DNA from: Alphaproteobacteria bacterium
GTDB lineage: Bacteria > Pseudomonadota > Alphaproteobacteria > Micropepsales > Micropepsaceae
Assembly (NCBI GenBank): GCA_013140995.1
Contig: JABFRX010000260.1
Coordinates: 1 to 33,101 of the forward strand
Length of the DNA stretch: 33,101 bases
Reading direction: 5' to 3'
This document shows positions 26,708 through 33,101 of this stretch, in pieces. The stretch's first letter is position 1; each line of letters opens with the position of its first letter. The notes below the pieces were generated by a model. It had not been told where the DNA came from. It did not search any database and saw nothing but the letters and a program-made list of their open reading frames with translations. Position numbers and translations under genes: made by a program.

Positions 26708-27286
26708 CGGGTTGAAGCCGAGCTTCTTGATCGCGTAGTCCCACTTGCCGCGCAACTCCGGCCCGAACAGCAGATACTCGTCCGCCGGGCACGTCAGCCA
26801 ACCGTTCTTCTGAATCTCTTTCTCAAGCTGCCCGCCCTGCCAACCGGCATAGCCGAGTGCAAGCATCGAATCTTTCGGTCCATGCCCGTCCGCGATCGCT
26901 TTGAGCACATCGACCGTCGCTGTGAGCCCGACATTCAGCCCGACGTTTTGTCCGACCTTCACCGTGGCATCGCCAGCAGAGTAGTCAGGCGTATGCAGCA
27001 CAAAGCCGCGTCCGGTCTCAACCGGTCCGCCAAACAAGATTGGCCGGCCAGATACAGGCTTTCCAGGACGGATTCGCAGCTGCTTCAACAGATCGACGAA
27101 AGTGATGTTGCTGACGACCTTGTTGAGAACGAGTCCCATCGCGCCCTGCTTGGAGTGCGCGCACAGAAACACGACCGCCTGCTCGAATTTCGGGTCCGGC
27201 ATGTTCGGCATGGCGATAAGCACCTGGCCCTCCAGGTAGCCGCCCGTCGGCCTCTGTTCTTTTCTCTTGTTGCCGAACAATCCCAT
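26675..27286 (-). CDS. YqgE/AlgH family protein (DUF179)
   Basis: The 203-residue cytosolic protein matches the YqgE/AlgH family: GYLEGQVLIAMPNMPDPKFE, VVFLCAHSKQGAMGLVLNK, the ILFGGPVETGRGFVLHT signature and LGYAGWQGGQLEKEI. The family is widespread in proteobacteria, was named from an alginate-regulation link in Pseudomonas, and has no settled biochemical function. There is no ribosome binding site. Instead, TAGAAT ends seven bases before the ATG, so the message may be leaderless. The extra MGLFGNKRKEQRPT tail before the conserved GYLEGQ is specific to this protein or its relatives. It is convergent and overlapping with the GGDEF-EAL gene and divergent from the DsbD-like gene. Confidence 0.93.
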   Translation of the reverse strand: MGLFGNKRKEQRPTGGYLEGQVLIAMPNMPDPKFEQAVVFLCAHSKQGAMGLVLNKVVSNITFVDLLKQLRIRPGKPVSGRPILFGGPVETGRGFVLHTPDYSAGDATVKVGQNVGLNVGLTATVDVLKAIADGHGPKDSMLALGYAGWQGGQLEKEIQKNGWLTCPADEYLLFGPELRGKWDYAIKKLGFNPSQLSRDMGQA

Positions 27287-27292
27287 AGAATT

Positions 27293-27321
27293 ATTCTAAA
27301 CCGTTTCGTTAAGGACGGGAA
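27293..27321 (-). promoter_or_regulatory. Candidate promoter of yqgE giving a leaderless message
   Basis: Read on the minus strand, TTCCCG (27321-27316), 17 bases and TAGAAT (27298-27293) lead to the ATG at 27286 after six more bases. The predicted RNA start coincides with the A of ATG. A palindrome, AGAATAATTCT (27287-27297), overlaps the -10 box. Confidence 0.42.
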
Positions 27322-27438
27322 GTCATGCCGTGCGCGCAACCGCTGGCGCAAACGGCAGAGGGGGTCACGGAAGATTTACCCCCGAACTGTCATGAACACA
27401 TGTAGTTCCGCCACTACCTTTCGGTAAATTCACAGGGC

Positions 27439-28389
27439 ATGAAGGTCGCGGTCAAACTTGCAGTTGTGCTTTCGTTCCTGTGGATGGCTTCGGCCATTGC
27501 GGGCGAGGTAAGTCCATGGGCTGGAAAAGCGCCCGCACAAAGCCGTCTGATCCTGGAATCGGCTCAGTTCGCAGGCACGGGCACGCACCGCGCGGGCGTT
27601 CAAATCAAACTCGATACCGGTTGGTGGACGTACTGGCGCGCACCAGGTGCGTCCGGCATGCCGCCGGTGTTCGATTGGTCGGGCTCTGAAAATCTGGCCG
27701 ATGCGCCCGAGATGGTTTGGCCGATGCCTTTACGGTCAGTCGCCTACGGCGAGGAATTGAACCTCTATAAGAACGACGTGGTCTTCCCTGTGGAGTTCCG
27801 GGCCGCCGACCCGGCAAAGCCCGTCCGCCTGCACCTGAAGGTGACCTACGGCATCTGTCGGGACGTTTGCATACCGAAAACCGCCGAACACGATGTCATC
27901 CTGCCGCCGGCGGCAGGTCCGCTGAAAATCAACCCTGCGATCGCCCGGTTGATCGCATCCTACGCCGGCCGCAAGCCCTCGCATGATCCGTCCGAAACCG
28001 GCCTCCAGATCGGTGGCGTCGACACCCTCAGGGAAGGCCCAAAGGTCTACCTCTCGATTCAGGTGAAGGGCCTGCAGGCAAAGCGGTCGAGCTTGGTGCT
28101 GATCGAGGGCCCGGGCTTGATCCGCGTCGCTGAGGTCAAACCCCGCGCCACACATGACGCGAAAACAAAGCTGCTGATTTTGAAACTCGGCAGCGCGGAA
28201 AAAGTACGCGACCTGTCCGGCAAACGCATCCGCGTGACGCTGATCGACGGCGGCCGCGCGCTCGAACAAGTCTGGGTCGTGGGCGCGCAAGGCAGTTCGC
28301 TGGTCGGTTTCGAACTAACCCCTGCGCCGCGCCGCCCCCTTGATCCGGCCGGTTCCTGGACTTCAAATCCGGGCCCCGGCGCCGAATAG
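27439..28389 (+). CDS. Exported stand-alone DsbD N-terminal-like domain protein
   Basis: The 316-residue protein has a Sec signal (residues 1 to about 21, ending SAIAG) and no membrane helix afterwards. The mature part contains the DsbD_N/DsbC-type immunoglobulin fold signature GWWTYWRAPGASGMPP and a Cys140/Cys144 pair in VTYGICRDVCIP, matching the redox cysteines of the DsbD alpha domain. DsbD passes electrons from the cytoplasm to periplasmic disulfide partners. Here only the periplasmic acceptor-type domain is present, so it needs a separate membrane partner or has another role such as copper or oxidase-related redox work. A second domain without cysteines follows (about 170-300). It diverges from yqgE and precedes a peroxiredoxin gene by 77 bases. 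Confidence 0.82.
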   Translation: MKVAVKLAVVLSFLWMASAIAGEVSPWAGKAPAQSRLILESAQFAGTGTHRAGVQIKLDTGWWTYWRAPGASGMPPVFDWSGSENLADAPEMVWPMPLRSVAYGEELNLYKNDVVFPVEFRAADPAKPVRLHLKVTYGICRDVCIPKTAEHDVILPPAAGPLKINPAIARLIASYAGRKPSHDPSETGLQIGGVDTLREGPKVYLSIQVKGLQAKRSSLVLIEGPGLIRVAEVKPRATHDAKTKLLILKLGSAEKVRDLSGKRIRVTLIDGGRALEQVWVVGAQGSSLVGFELTPAPRRPLDPAGSWTSNPGPGAE

Positions 28390-28418
28390 GGCCGCCGCCC
28401 TTTCCTGAAACGTCAGGA
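28388..28418 (+). terminator. Weak double-hairpin terminator candidate
   Basis: AGGGC/GCCCT around CGCC (28388-28401) starts at the DsbD-like stop codon and is followed by TT. A second stem, TCCTG/CAGGA (28403-28418), comes right after. Each has only five pairs and there is no long T run, so termination may be partial or absent. Confidence 0.28.
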
Positions 28419-28466
28419 TCGCCTACATCCCTCGCCCGGAACCAGAAGACAAAGGCGAGAGACCAC

Positions 28467-28949
28467 ATGTCCATCAAAGTCGGCGACCGCATCCCCTCCG
28501 TCACACTCATGCACATGACGGAGAAGGGCCCAGGCCCCGTCACCACAGACGAGCTGTTCGGCAAGAAGAAGGTCGTGCTGTTCGCCGTCCCCGGTGCCTA
28601 CACGCCGACCTGCTCGGCCCGTCATCTCCCCGGCTACGTTGACCACGCGGCCGAGTTCAAGAAGAAGGGTGTCGACGCGATCGTCTGCCTGTCGGTGAAC
28701 GACGCCTTCGTCATGGGCGCGTGGGGCAAGGAGCAGAACGCCGCCGGCAAGATCGATATGGTGGCCGACGGCAACGGCGACCTGACGAAGAAACTCGGCC
28801 TCGAGCTGGACGCCTCAAAATTCGGCATGGGTCACCGCAGCCAGCGTTACGCGATGGTGATCGAAGACATGGTGGTCAAGAAGCTCGAAGTCGAAGAACC
28901 CGGCGCCTTCAAGGTGTCAAGCGCCGACCACATGCTGGGCGTGCTGTAA
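28467..28949 (+). CDS. Prx5-like peroxiredoxin
   Basis: The 160-residue thioredoxin-fold protein has the peroxidatic Cys49 in VPGAYTPTCSARHLPGY and the Prx5-type segment VCLSVNDAFVMGAWG, which includes a second cysteine, Cys74. It lacks a signal peptide, so it acts in the cytosol, reducing hydrogen peroxide and organic hydroperoxides. Reductant in this family is often glutathione/glutaredoxin or thioredoxin. The length and the closing VKKLEVEEPGAFKVSSADHML are family-typical. GGCGAGAG lies before the ATG. It follows the DsbD-like gene by 77 bases with only a weak hairpin between, so a shared transcript is possible. Confidence 0.95.
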   Translation: MSIKVGDRIPSVTLMHMTEKGPGPVTTDELFGKKKVVLFAVPGAYTPTCSARHLPGYVDHAAEFKKKGVDAIVCLSVNDAFVMGAWGKEQNAAGKIDMVADGNGDLTKKLGLELDASKFGMGHRSQRYAMVIEDMVVKKLEVEEPGAFKVSSADHMLGVL

Positions 28950-28996
28950 GCGGCCCGAAATCGGAGTAGGGGGGCATCCGCCGGAAGCTCCCTTTT

Positions 28997-29704
28997 TCAT
29001 CTGCCGTTCGTTGGCAGATACACCGAATACTCAAACCCCGACCCCGCGTTCAGCGTCGTGGTCACGAAGCCGTTCTGCGGATTGCGCATGTGTTCGACGT
29101 ACGGTCTGAGCGCGTTCTTGAAGAACTTTACGTTGTCCGCGAACACGACCGACCCGTGCCGTAACGTCGGCGTCAGCATCTTGACGAGCGGAATGTATGC
29201 TTCGTTCCATCCGTCAAGCAGGACCATGTCGACGGGAGCCGGCGCGCCGCGCAGTGTTTCCATCGCATCGCCGGTGCGGATCTCGACGAAATGCTCCAAG
29301 CCCGCGTCGGCAAGATTCCGCCGGGCGACTTGGGCCTTCGTGGGTTCGATCTCGGTCGTAATCACCGTTCCGCCGCCATTGTCTCGCACTGCGGCCGCAA
29401 GATAGATGGTGGAAAACCCAAATCCGGTGCCGAACTCGATGATGCGTCGCGCGTTGATGGCACGCGCCGTTGTGTACATCAGTTCGCCCGCTTCGTAGCC
29501 GACCTTCACGTAGGTGTACTTCAGCCACGGCGAAACGGCCTCAAACCATGACCGCCCGCGAATGAGCGCGAGCAGACCTGTCGGGAAGGCCTGCATTATC
29601 ACGATCCGATCGTGCTTGGATTCGTTATGCAGTCTGTCGAGCGTCGAACCGACCTTTGGGTCGTTCGGCATCCACGACGCACCCGCATTGCGTTGATTTG
29701 GCAT
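28997..29704 (-). CDS. Class I SAM-dependent methyltransferase (O-methyltransferase-like)
   Basis: The 235-residue protein has a Rossmann-type SAM site: motif I IIEFGTGFGFSTIYLAAAV, the acidic end of strand two in VITTEIEPTKAQVARRNL, and VDMVLLDGWNEAYIPLVKML followed by GSVVFADNVKFF. These match the catechol-O-methyltransferase-like family (O-methyltransferase 3 / Methyltransf_24), which methylates hydroxyl groups of small molecules. The substrate is unknown. ATG 29704 is chosen over TTG 29722 because GGGGGAA lies six bases before it. It diverges from the cyclase-ATPase gene and converges with the peroxiredoxin gene, with 47 bases between stop codons. Confidence 0.85.
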   Translation of the reverse strand: MPNQRNAGASWMPNDPKVGSTLDRLHNESKHDRIVIMQAFPTGLLALIRGRSWFEAVSPWLKYTYVKVGYEAGELMYTTARAINARRIIEFGTGFGFSTIYLAAAVRDNGGGTVITTEIEPTKAQVARRNLADAGLEHFVEIRTGDAMETLRGAPAPVDMVLLDGWNEAYIPLVKMLTPTLRHGSVVFADNVKFFKNALRPYVEHMRNPQNGFVTTTLNAGSGFEYSVYLPTNGR

Positions 29705-29770
29705 CTTGTTCCCCCGGGCCAAACGATTCTGCCGCTGTCTTTCTTACCAGGCAAGCAGACAAACTGGCAT

Positions 29771-29798
29771 TTGCGCGAGGGCGGCAAGTGCATAAACT
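29771..29798 (+). promoter_or_regulatory. Candidate promoter of the cyclase-ATPase gene
   Basis: TTGCGC (29771-29776), 16 bases and TAAACT (29793-29798) lie just before the AAGGGAG ribosome binding site (29807-29813) and the GTG start at 29821. The leader would be about 16 bases. The match to consensus is moderate. Confidence 0.3.
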
Positions 29799-29820
29799 GC
29801 GCGCTCAAGGGAGCTGTTGC

Positions 29821-32800
29821 GTGTCGCAAGAGGGTCAGGTGCCGGGCGGGAAGGGCAGAGAGGCGGAGGCGCAACCGCGCCCTGGCGCACGGCTCGACGC
29901 CCCGCCGATCGCTGCCGCGTCTCTGATTACCGTCCTCTTCGCAGACGTCGTGTCGTCTACGGCCCAAATCGCCGATCTCGATATCGAGGAGGCACAGGCG
30001 CTTCTTGACCATGCCGTTGCCCGTATGCGGCAGCGTGTACGCCAGTTCGGCGGTACGGTCGCACGCGTCCAAGGCGACGGCGTTATGGCAATATTCGGTG
30101 CTCCGTTGGCCTATGAAGACCACGCGCTCCGCGCCTGCTGTGCCGGCCAAGCAATCTGCGACGATTTCAGTTCGCTGCCGGCAGCCGGTAGAGGCGGTTT
30201 CGACGCCGTGCGCGTTGGCGTGCACTCCGGCCGCGCCCTTATTCGCGCGCTGAAGAGCGGTCGTGGCGAAGACTATGATGCAGTTGGCCCAGACGTAAAC
30301 TTCACCGCGAAAGTCGAACGGGATGCGCCGCCAAATGGCGTCTTGCTGACCGGTGAAACGCTCGCACTCGCAGGTCCGATGGTCATCGCCGGCGGGCGCG
30401 GCGAGCTGAAGGTCGCGCCCGAGCGCGTTCTCAAACTCTTCGAGTTGCGTAGTATCAATTTTGATCGCAACCTCTCGCACGTCCTCGATAACGATGACGT
30501 TTCACCGCTGATCGGACGTGAAGGCACGCTCGAGCAGGTACTCGGCAAGATCGACGCGACGGCGTCGACCGGCACCTCGATCGCACTTGTCGGCGAAGCA
30601 GGAATCGGCAAGACGCGACTCTCCCATGAGGTGGCGCGTACGGTCCGCGCACTTGGCCTGCGTGTAGAACAGATCGCCGGCATTTCCGTGCTTCGCCACA
30701 CACCGTTCTCGTCGCTGAAAGCTTTCGTACGAAACCTTTTGGGCTGCAGCCCGCTCGCGACGGCGGAGCAAGTGCGGTCGGCCGCACGTGTTCAAGGCGT
30801 TCCGTCCGAGTTCGAGCCGGGCCTGGTCGAAGCCGCCGGCGCCATTGTCGATGATGCGGCCTGGAGCGCCCTCACGGCGCAAGGCAGACGCGACAACATG
30901 TTCGCAGCAATCGCCGGCCTCGTGGAGCGCACCGCGCGGCGCCAGCCGCTGTTGGTTCTTGTCGAGGACGTCCACCATCTAGACCCCGAAACGACAGATC
31001 TTCTGACCGTCCTTCACCGTCTGACAGCGCAAAACCGCCTTTGGCTTCTTCTGATCGCCCGCGTAGCGGCGCGCGATGAAGCCGCCCGCGCCGCGGATGA
31101 AGTCATCGACCTGGCACCGCTCGCAGCCGCAGAGGCACGAGAGTTCTGCCGGTTCTTTTCGACGCCGAGCTTGGCGCGCGATCACGGCCTCATCGATCGG
31201 CTCATTCAACGCGCCTCAGGCAATCCCTTCTTCCTGCAAGAACTTCTGCGGATGCCGGCGAACGAACATAAAGACGCTGACGCAACGCCGCTATCGATCG
31301 GAAGTCTCGTCCAATCCCGTATGGCCGATCTCTCGCAGGCGGCGCGCCGCGTGATGCTGGGCGCGGGCATTCTGGGTGCCGAAATGGAACGGCCCATTCT
31401 GGCCGCGACAAGCGGCGTTGAAGAGGGAGAGCTCGACGCGATCTTGGCCGAGCTCGAAGCCAAACACCTGCTTGACGCCTCGAACAGGTCGAAGATCAAG
31501 TTCCGTCATGAGCTGTTCCGTGGCGGCGCACTGATGACGCTGTTGCGCACCGAAGCCAGCGAGATTCACGCACGCGCGGCTGCAGCCTTCGAGGGCCAAG
31601 CAAACGCATCCACCGCGACACTCGAACGCCTCGCCTATCACGCCGAACGCTCGGGCCAAATCGAGAAGGCTCTGGCGCAACTCGTGACCGCTTGCCAGCT
31701 CGGCGTGCGCACGTCGTCGCAGAAGACGATCCGCGCGCTCTACGATTGGGCAATGCGGTTGAAGCCTTCGCTTCCCGACCAGGCAAGCGGCCCGCTTCTC
31801 GACCTCGTGATGACGAGCCTCGATGCTCTGCAGCAGTCGGGCGACGCCGAGGAGTACGAACGCGCGCTTCTGCTGGCGATCCAACTTTGCGAGGCGCGGG
31901 GCGAGCGGCTGCGCGAAGGCATCGTTCGCGCGCACTACGCCGTGTTCAACTGGATTTGGTCGCGCCACGACGTAGCGGGCGTCAACGCGGACATCGCGCT
32001 AAAGATCGCAAAGGAGTCGGGCTTCTTTGTCCTTCGCGACAGCGCCCAGTCGATGACGGCGCACATCCAACACGCGATGGGCCGCCTGGATGAGGCGATC
32101 GCCACCTACACCGACCTCGTGAACACCTACAGCCCCGAAGACGAGCGTTCGACGTTCGGACGCATGTTCTTTCCAAGCGTGCGTTCCTGCGCGTTCTTGG
32201 CGTCGTTCCTGCTCGATCGCGGCCGCATCGCCGACGCGAAGAGCTACATCGAGCGTGGCGAGCGCATCTTGGGCGACCTAGATCAGCCCTATTCGCGCGT
32301 CTTGATCACGAACGCGCACGGCAGGCTTGCGCTCGCAACCGGCGACGCGGAGACGGCGGTGACCCTTCTCGAGAAGACGCTCGACGCGTGCATCAAGGGC
32401 CAGATCCATCTGATCGAGCCTTCGGCGGCTGGCGAACTTGCCTCCGCGCTCGTGCGTGTCGGCAAGCCCGAACAGGCGCGCGAGATCGCCCGCCAAATCG
32501 TCGAACAGAAACGCTACCTGCGCTCCGGCCGTTACGCGTCGGTGCGTGTGTTCCGCGGCCTCGCCGAAGCCGAACTTGCCTGCGGTGACGGCAAGGCGGC
32601 GCTGGCTACGATCGATGAGGGCTTGCTGATGGCGATCGAGAACAAGGAGCCGATCCACATCGCGCAAGCCCGCTATGTGCGCGGCCTCGCCCTCATCGCG
32701 ACCGGCGACCGCGCAGGAGGCATCGATGAACTCAAAACCGCGCTGACCATGGCGCGGGACTTGAAGCTCGATCCGCTTGCAGCCGATTGCCAAGAAGCGC

Positions 32801-32847
32801 TCGGCCATTTGTCGCCGCCGGGAAAGGTTTCAGCGCTTCAGACGTAG
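29821..32847 (+). CDS. Class III nucleotide cyclase - STAND-type ATPase - TPR regulator protein
   Basis: This 1008-residue cytosolic protein has an N-terminal class III cyclase domain (about 34-215), a P-loop AAA_16/STAND ATPase (about 228-560) and a long helical TPR-like region (about 600-1000). In the cyclase domain metal residues Asp42 (FADVVSS) and Asp86 (GDGVMAIFG), the adenine-selecting Asp153 and the transition-state Asn160 are present. The usual Lys four residues before Asp86 is Arg82 and the catalytic Arg is Lys164, so activity is uncertain. Walker A is GEAGIGKT (258-265) and Walker B is LLVLVEDVHHLD (377-388). The GTG start has AAGGGAG seven bases upstream; no ATG fits. Proteins of this design are thought to couple ligand or protein sensing to cyclic nucleotide signalling. 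Its stop lies three bases from the convergent rnhA stop. Confidence 0.88.
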   Translation: MSQEGQVPGGKGREAEAQPRPGARLDAPPIAAASLITVLFADVVSSTAQIADLDIEEAQALLDHAVARMRQRVRQFGGTVARVQGDGVMAIFGAPLAYEDHALRACCAGQAICDDFSSLPAAGRGGFDAVRVGVHSGRALIRALKSGRGEDYDAVGPDVNFTAKVERDAPPNGVLLTGETLALAGPMVIAGGRGELKVAPERVLKLFELRSINFDRNLSHVLDNDDVSPLIGREGTLEQVLGKIDATASTGTSIALVGEAGIGKTRLSHEVARTVRALGLRVEQIAGISVLRHTPFSSLKAFVRNLLGCSPLATAEQVRSAARVQGVPSEFEPGLVEAAGAIVDDAAWSALTAQGRRDNMFAAIAGLVERTARRQPLLVLVEDVHHLDPETTDLLTVLHRLTAQNRLWLLLIARVAARDEAARAADEVIDLAPLAAAEAREFCRFFSTPSLARDHGLIDRLIQRASGNPFFLQELLRMPANEHKDADATPLSIGSLVQSRMADLSQAARRVMLGAGILGAEMERPILAATSGVEEGELDAILAELEAKHLLDASNRSKIKFRHELFRGGALMTLLRTEASEIHARAAAAFEGQANASTATLERLAYHAERSGQIEKALAQLVTACQLGVRTSSQKTIRALYDWAMRLKPSLPDQASGPLLDLVMTSLDALQQSGDAEEYERALLLAIQLCEARGERLREGIVRAHYAVFNWIWSRHDVAGVNADIALKIAKESGFFVLRDSAQSMTAHIQHAMGRLDEAIATYTDLVNTYSPEDERSTFGRMFFPSVRSCAFLASFLLDRGRIADAKSYIERGERILGDLDQPYSRVLITNAHGRLALATGDAETAVTLLEKTLDACIKGQIHLIEPSAAGELASALVRVGKPEQAREIARQIVEQKRYLRSGRYASVRVFRGLAEAELACGDGKAALATIDEGLLMAIENKEPIHIAQARYVRGLALIATGDRAGGIDELKTALTMARDLKLDPLAADCQEALGHLSPPGKVSALQT

Positions 32848-32850
32848 CCG

Positions 32851-33101
32851 CTATCGCCCCGGCACCGCCGCCCGCGCGAGCGCGTCGGCCGCTTCGTTCA
32901 GCTCATGGTCGTTGTGCCCGCGCACCCAGTGCCAGCTGACCTTGTGCTTGGCGGCGGCTTCTTCGAGACGTTGCCATAGATCGACGTTCTTCACCGGCTT
33001 CTTATCGGCGGTCTTCCAACCGTTCTTTTTCCAGCCGTGAATCCACTTCGTGACCCCGTCTTTCAAGTACATGCTGTCGGTGTGGAGGCGCACTTCGCAC
33101 G
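32851..33101 (-). CDS. rnhA: Ribonuclease HI, C-terminal part (partial, runs off right edge)
   Basis: The frame is open to the right edge, and 82 complete codons of the C-terminal half are visible. [20 protein letters not shown] carries the active-site Asp of the DSxY motif and the basic substrate-binding handle. [20 protein letters not shown] matches the WxxGHxGxxxNexAD end with the catalytic His and last Asp. RNase HI cuts the RNA strand of RNA-DNA hybrids and removes primers and R-loops. The start and first catalytic Asp and Glu are outside the window. It converges with the cyclase gene with only three bases between stops. Confidence 0.93.
   Translation of the reverse strand, partial: CEVRLHTDSMYLKDGVTKWIHGWKKNGWKTADKKPVKNVDLWQRLEEAAAKHKVSWHWVRGHNDHELNEAADALARAAVPGR

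Noticed and set aside
28960-28997. Possible terminator between the peroxiredoxin and methyltransferase genes
   Set aside because: A T run (28993-28997) follows a G/C stretch, but I could only pair four bases, which is too weak to call.
29656-29820. Longer N-terminus for the cyclase-ATPase protein
   Set aside because: This stretch is antisense to the methyltransferase start; GTG 29821 has an excellent ribosome binding site at the right distance.

Overview
The window is GC-rich, densely coded chromosomal DNA that looks alphaproteobacterial. The main evidence is one long run: tldD diverging from coxB-coxA-ctaB-(small CoxF-like protein)-ctaG-coxC-DUF983-SURF1-thrC-M16 peptidase-GNAT. This order is familiar from Caulobacterales and Rhizobiales-type genomes. 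A YqgE/AlgH protein, an alphaproteobacterial glutamate-cysteine ligase and RNase HI fit this. I cannot name a genus. I see no tRNA, rRNA, CRISPR array, insertion sequence or phage gene, and no gene-free stretch longer than 300 bases.

Layout. 1-1925: the 3' half of glutamate-cysteine ligase (cut by the left edge), then an unrecognised multi-pass membrane protein. 1939-11880: a mixed accessory block on both strands with a detoxification or catabolic flavour. It holds a beta-class glutathione transferase, an EamA exporter, a DUF1993 protein, a hydroxylaminobenzene-mutase-like membrane protein, an MBL-fold hydrolase, an acyl-CoA synthetase split by one in-frame TAG, a Tat-exported amidohydrolase, a serine beta-lactamase/esterase, a small exported protein and a Rieske oxygenase. 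The mutase-like, MBL and acyl-CoA synthetase genes overlap by 4 bases at each junction and form a minus-strand operon.

11983-23748: tldD on the minus strand, then a plus-strand run building the aa3-type cytochrome c oxidase. It encodes subunits I, II and III, heme O synthase CtaB, the copper chaperone CtaG (Cox11), a SURF1 protein and two small accessory membrane proteins. Threonine synthase, an M16 processing-type peptidase, a GNAT acetyltransferase and an anchored FKBP prolyl isomerase follow. Most junctions overlap or lie within about 25 bases, and a strong hairpin at 23711-23748 closes the run.

23855-33101: signalling and redox genes. These are a seven-TM PAS-GGDEF-EAL protein with a degenerate GGDEF motif, YqgE (possibly from a leaderless transcript), an exported stand-alone DsbD N-terminal-type domain protein next to a Prx5-like peroxiredoxin, an O-methyltransferase-like enzyme, a 1008-residue class III nucleotide cyclase-STAND ATPase-TPR protein, and the C-terminal part of RNase HI (cut by the right edge).

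The items most worth checking are the amber-interrupted acyl-CoA synthetase and the operon around it, a nested inverted repeat covering the ribosome binding site of the serine hydrolase, dyads and -10-like boxes placed directly before start codons (yqgE, Rieske gene), and altered signature residues in the cyclase, the GGDEF domain and CtaG. I found no convincing wholly new system; the mutase-MBL-acyl-CoA synthetase operon is the best candidate for an uncharacterised pathway.
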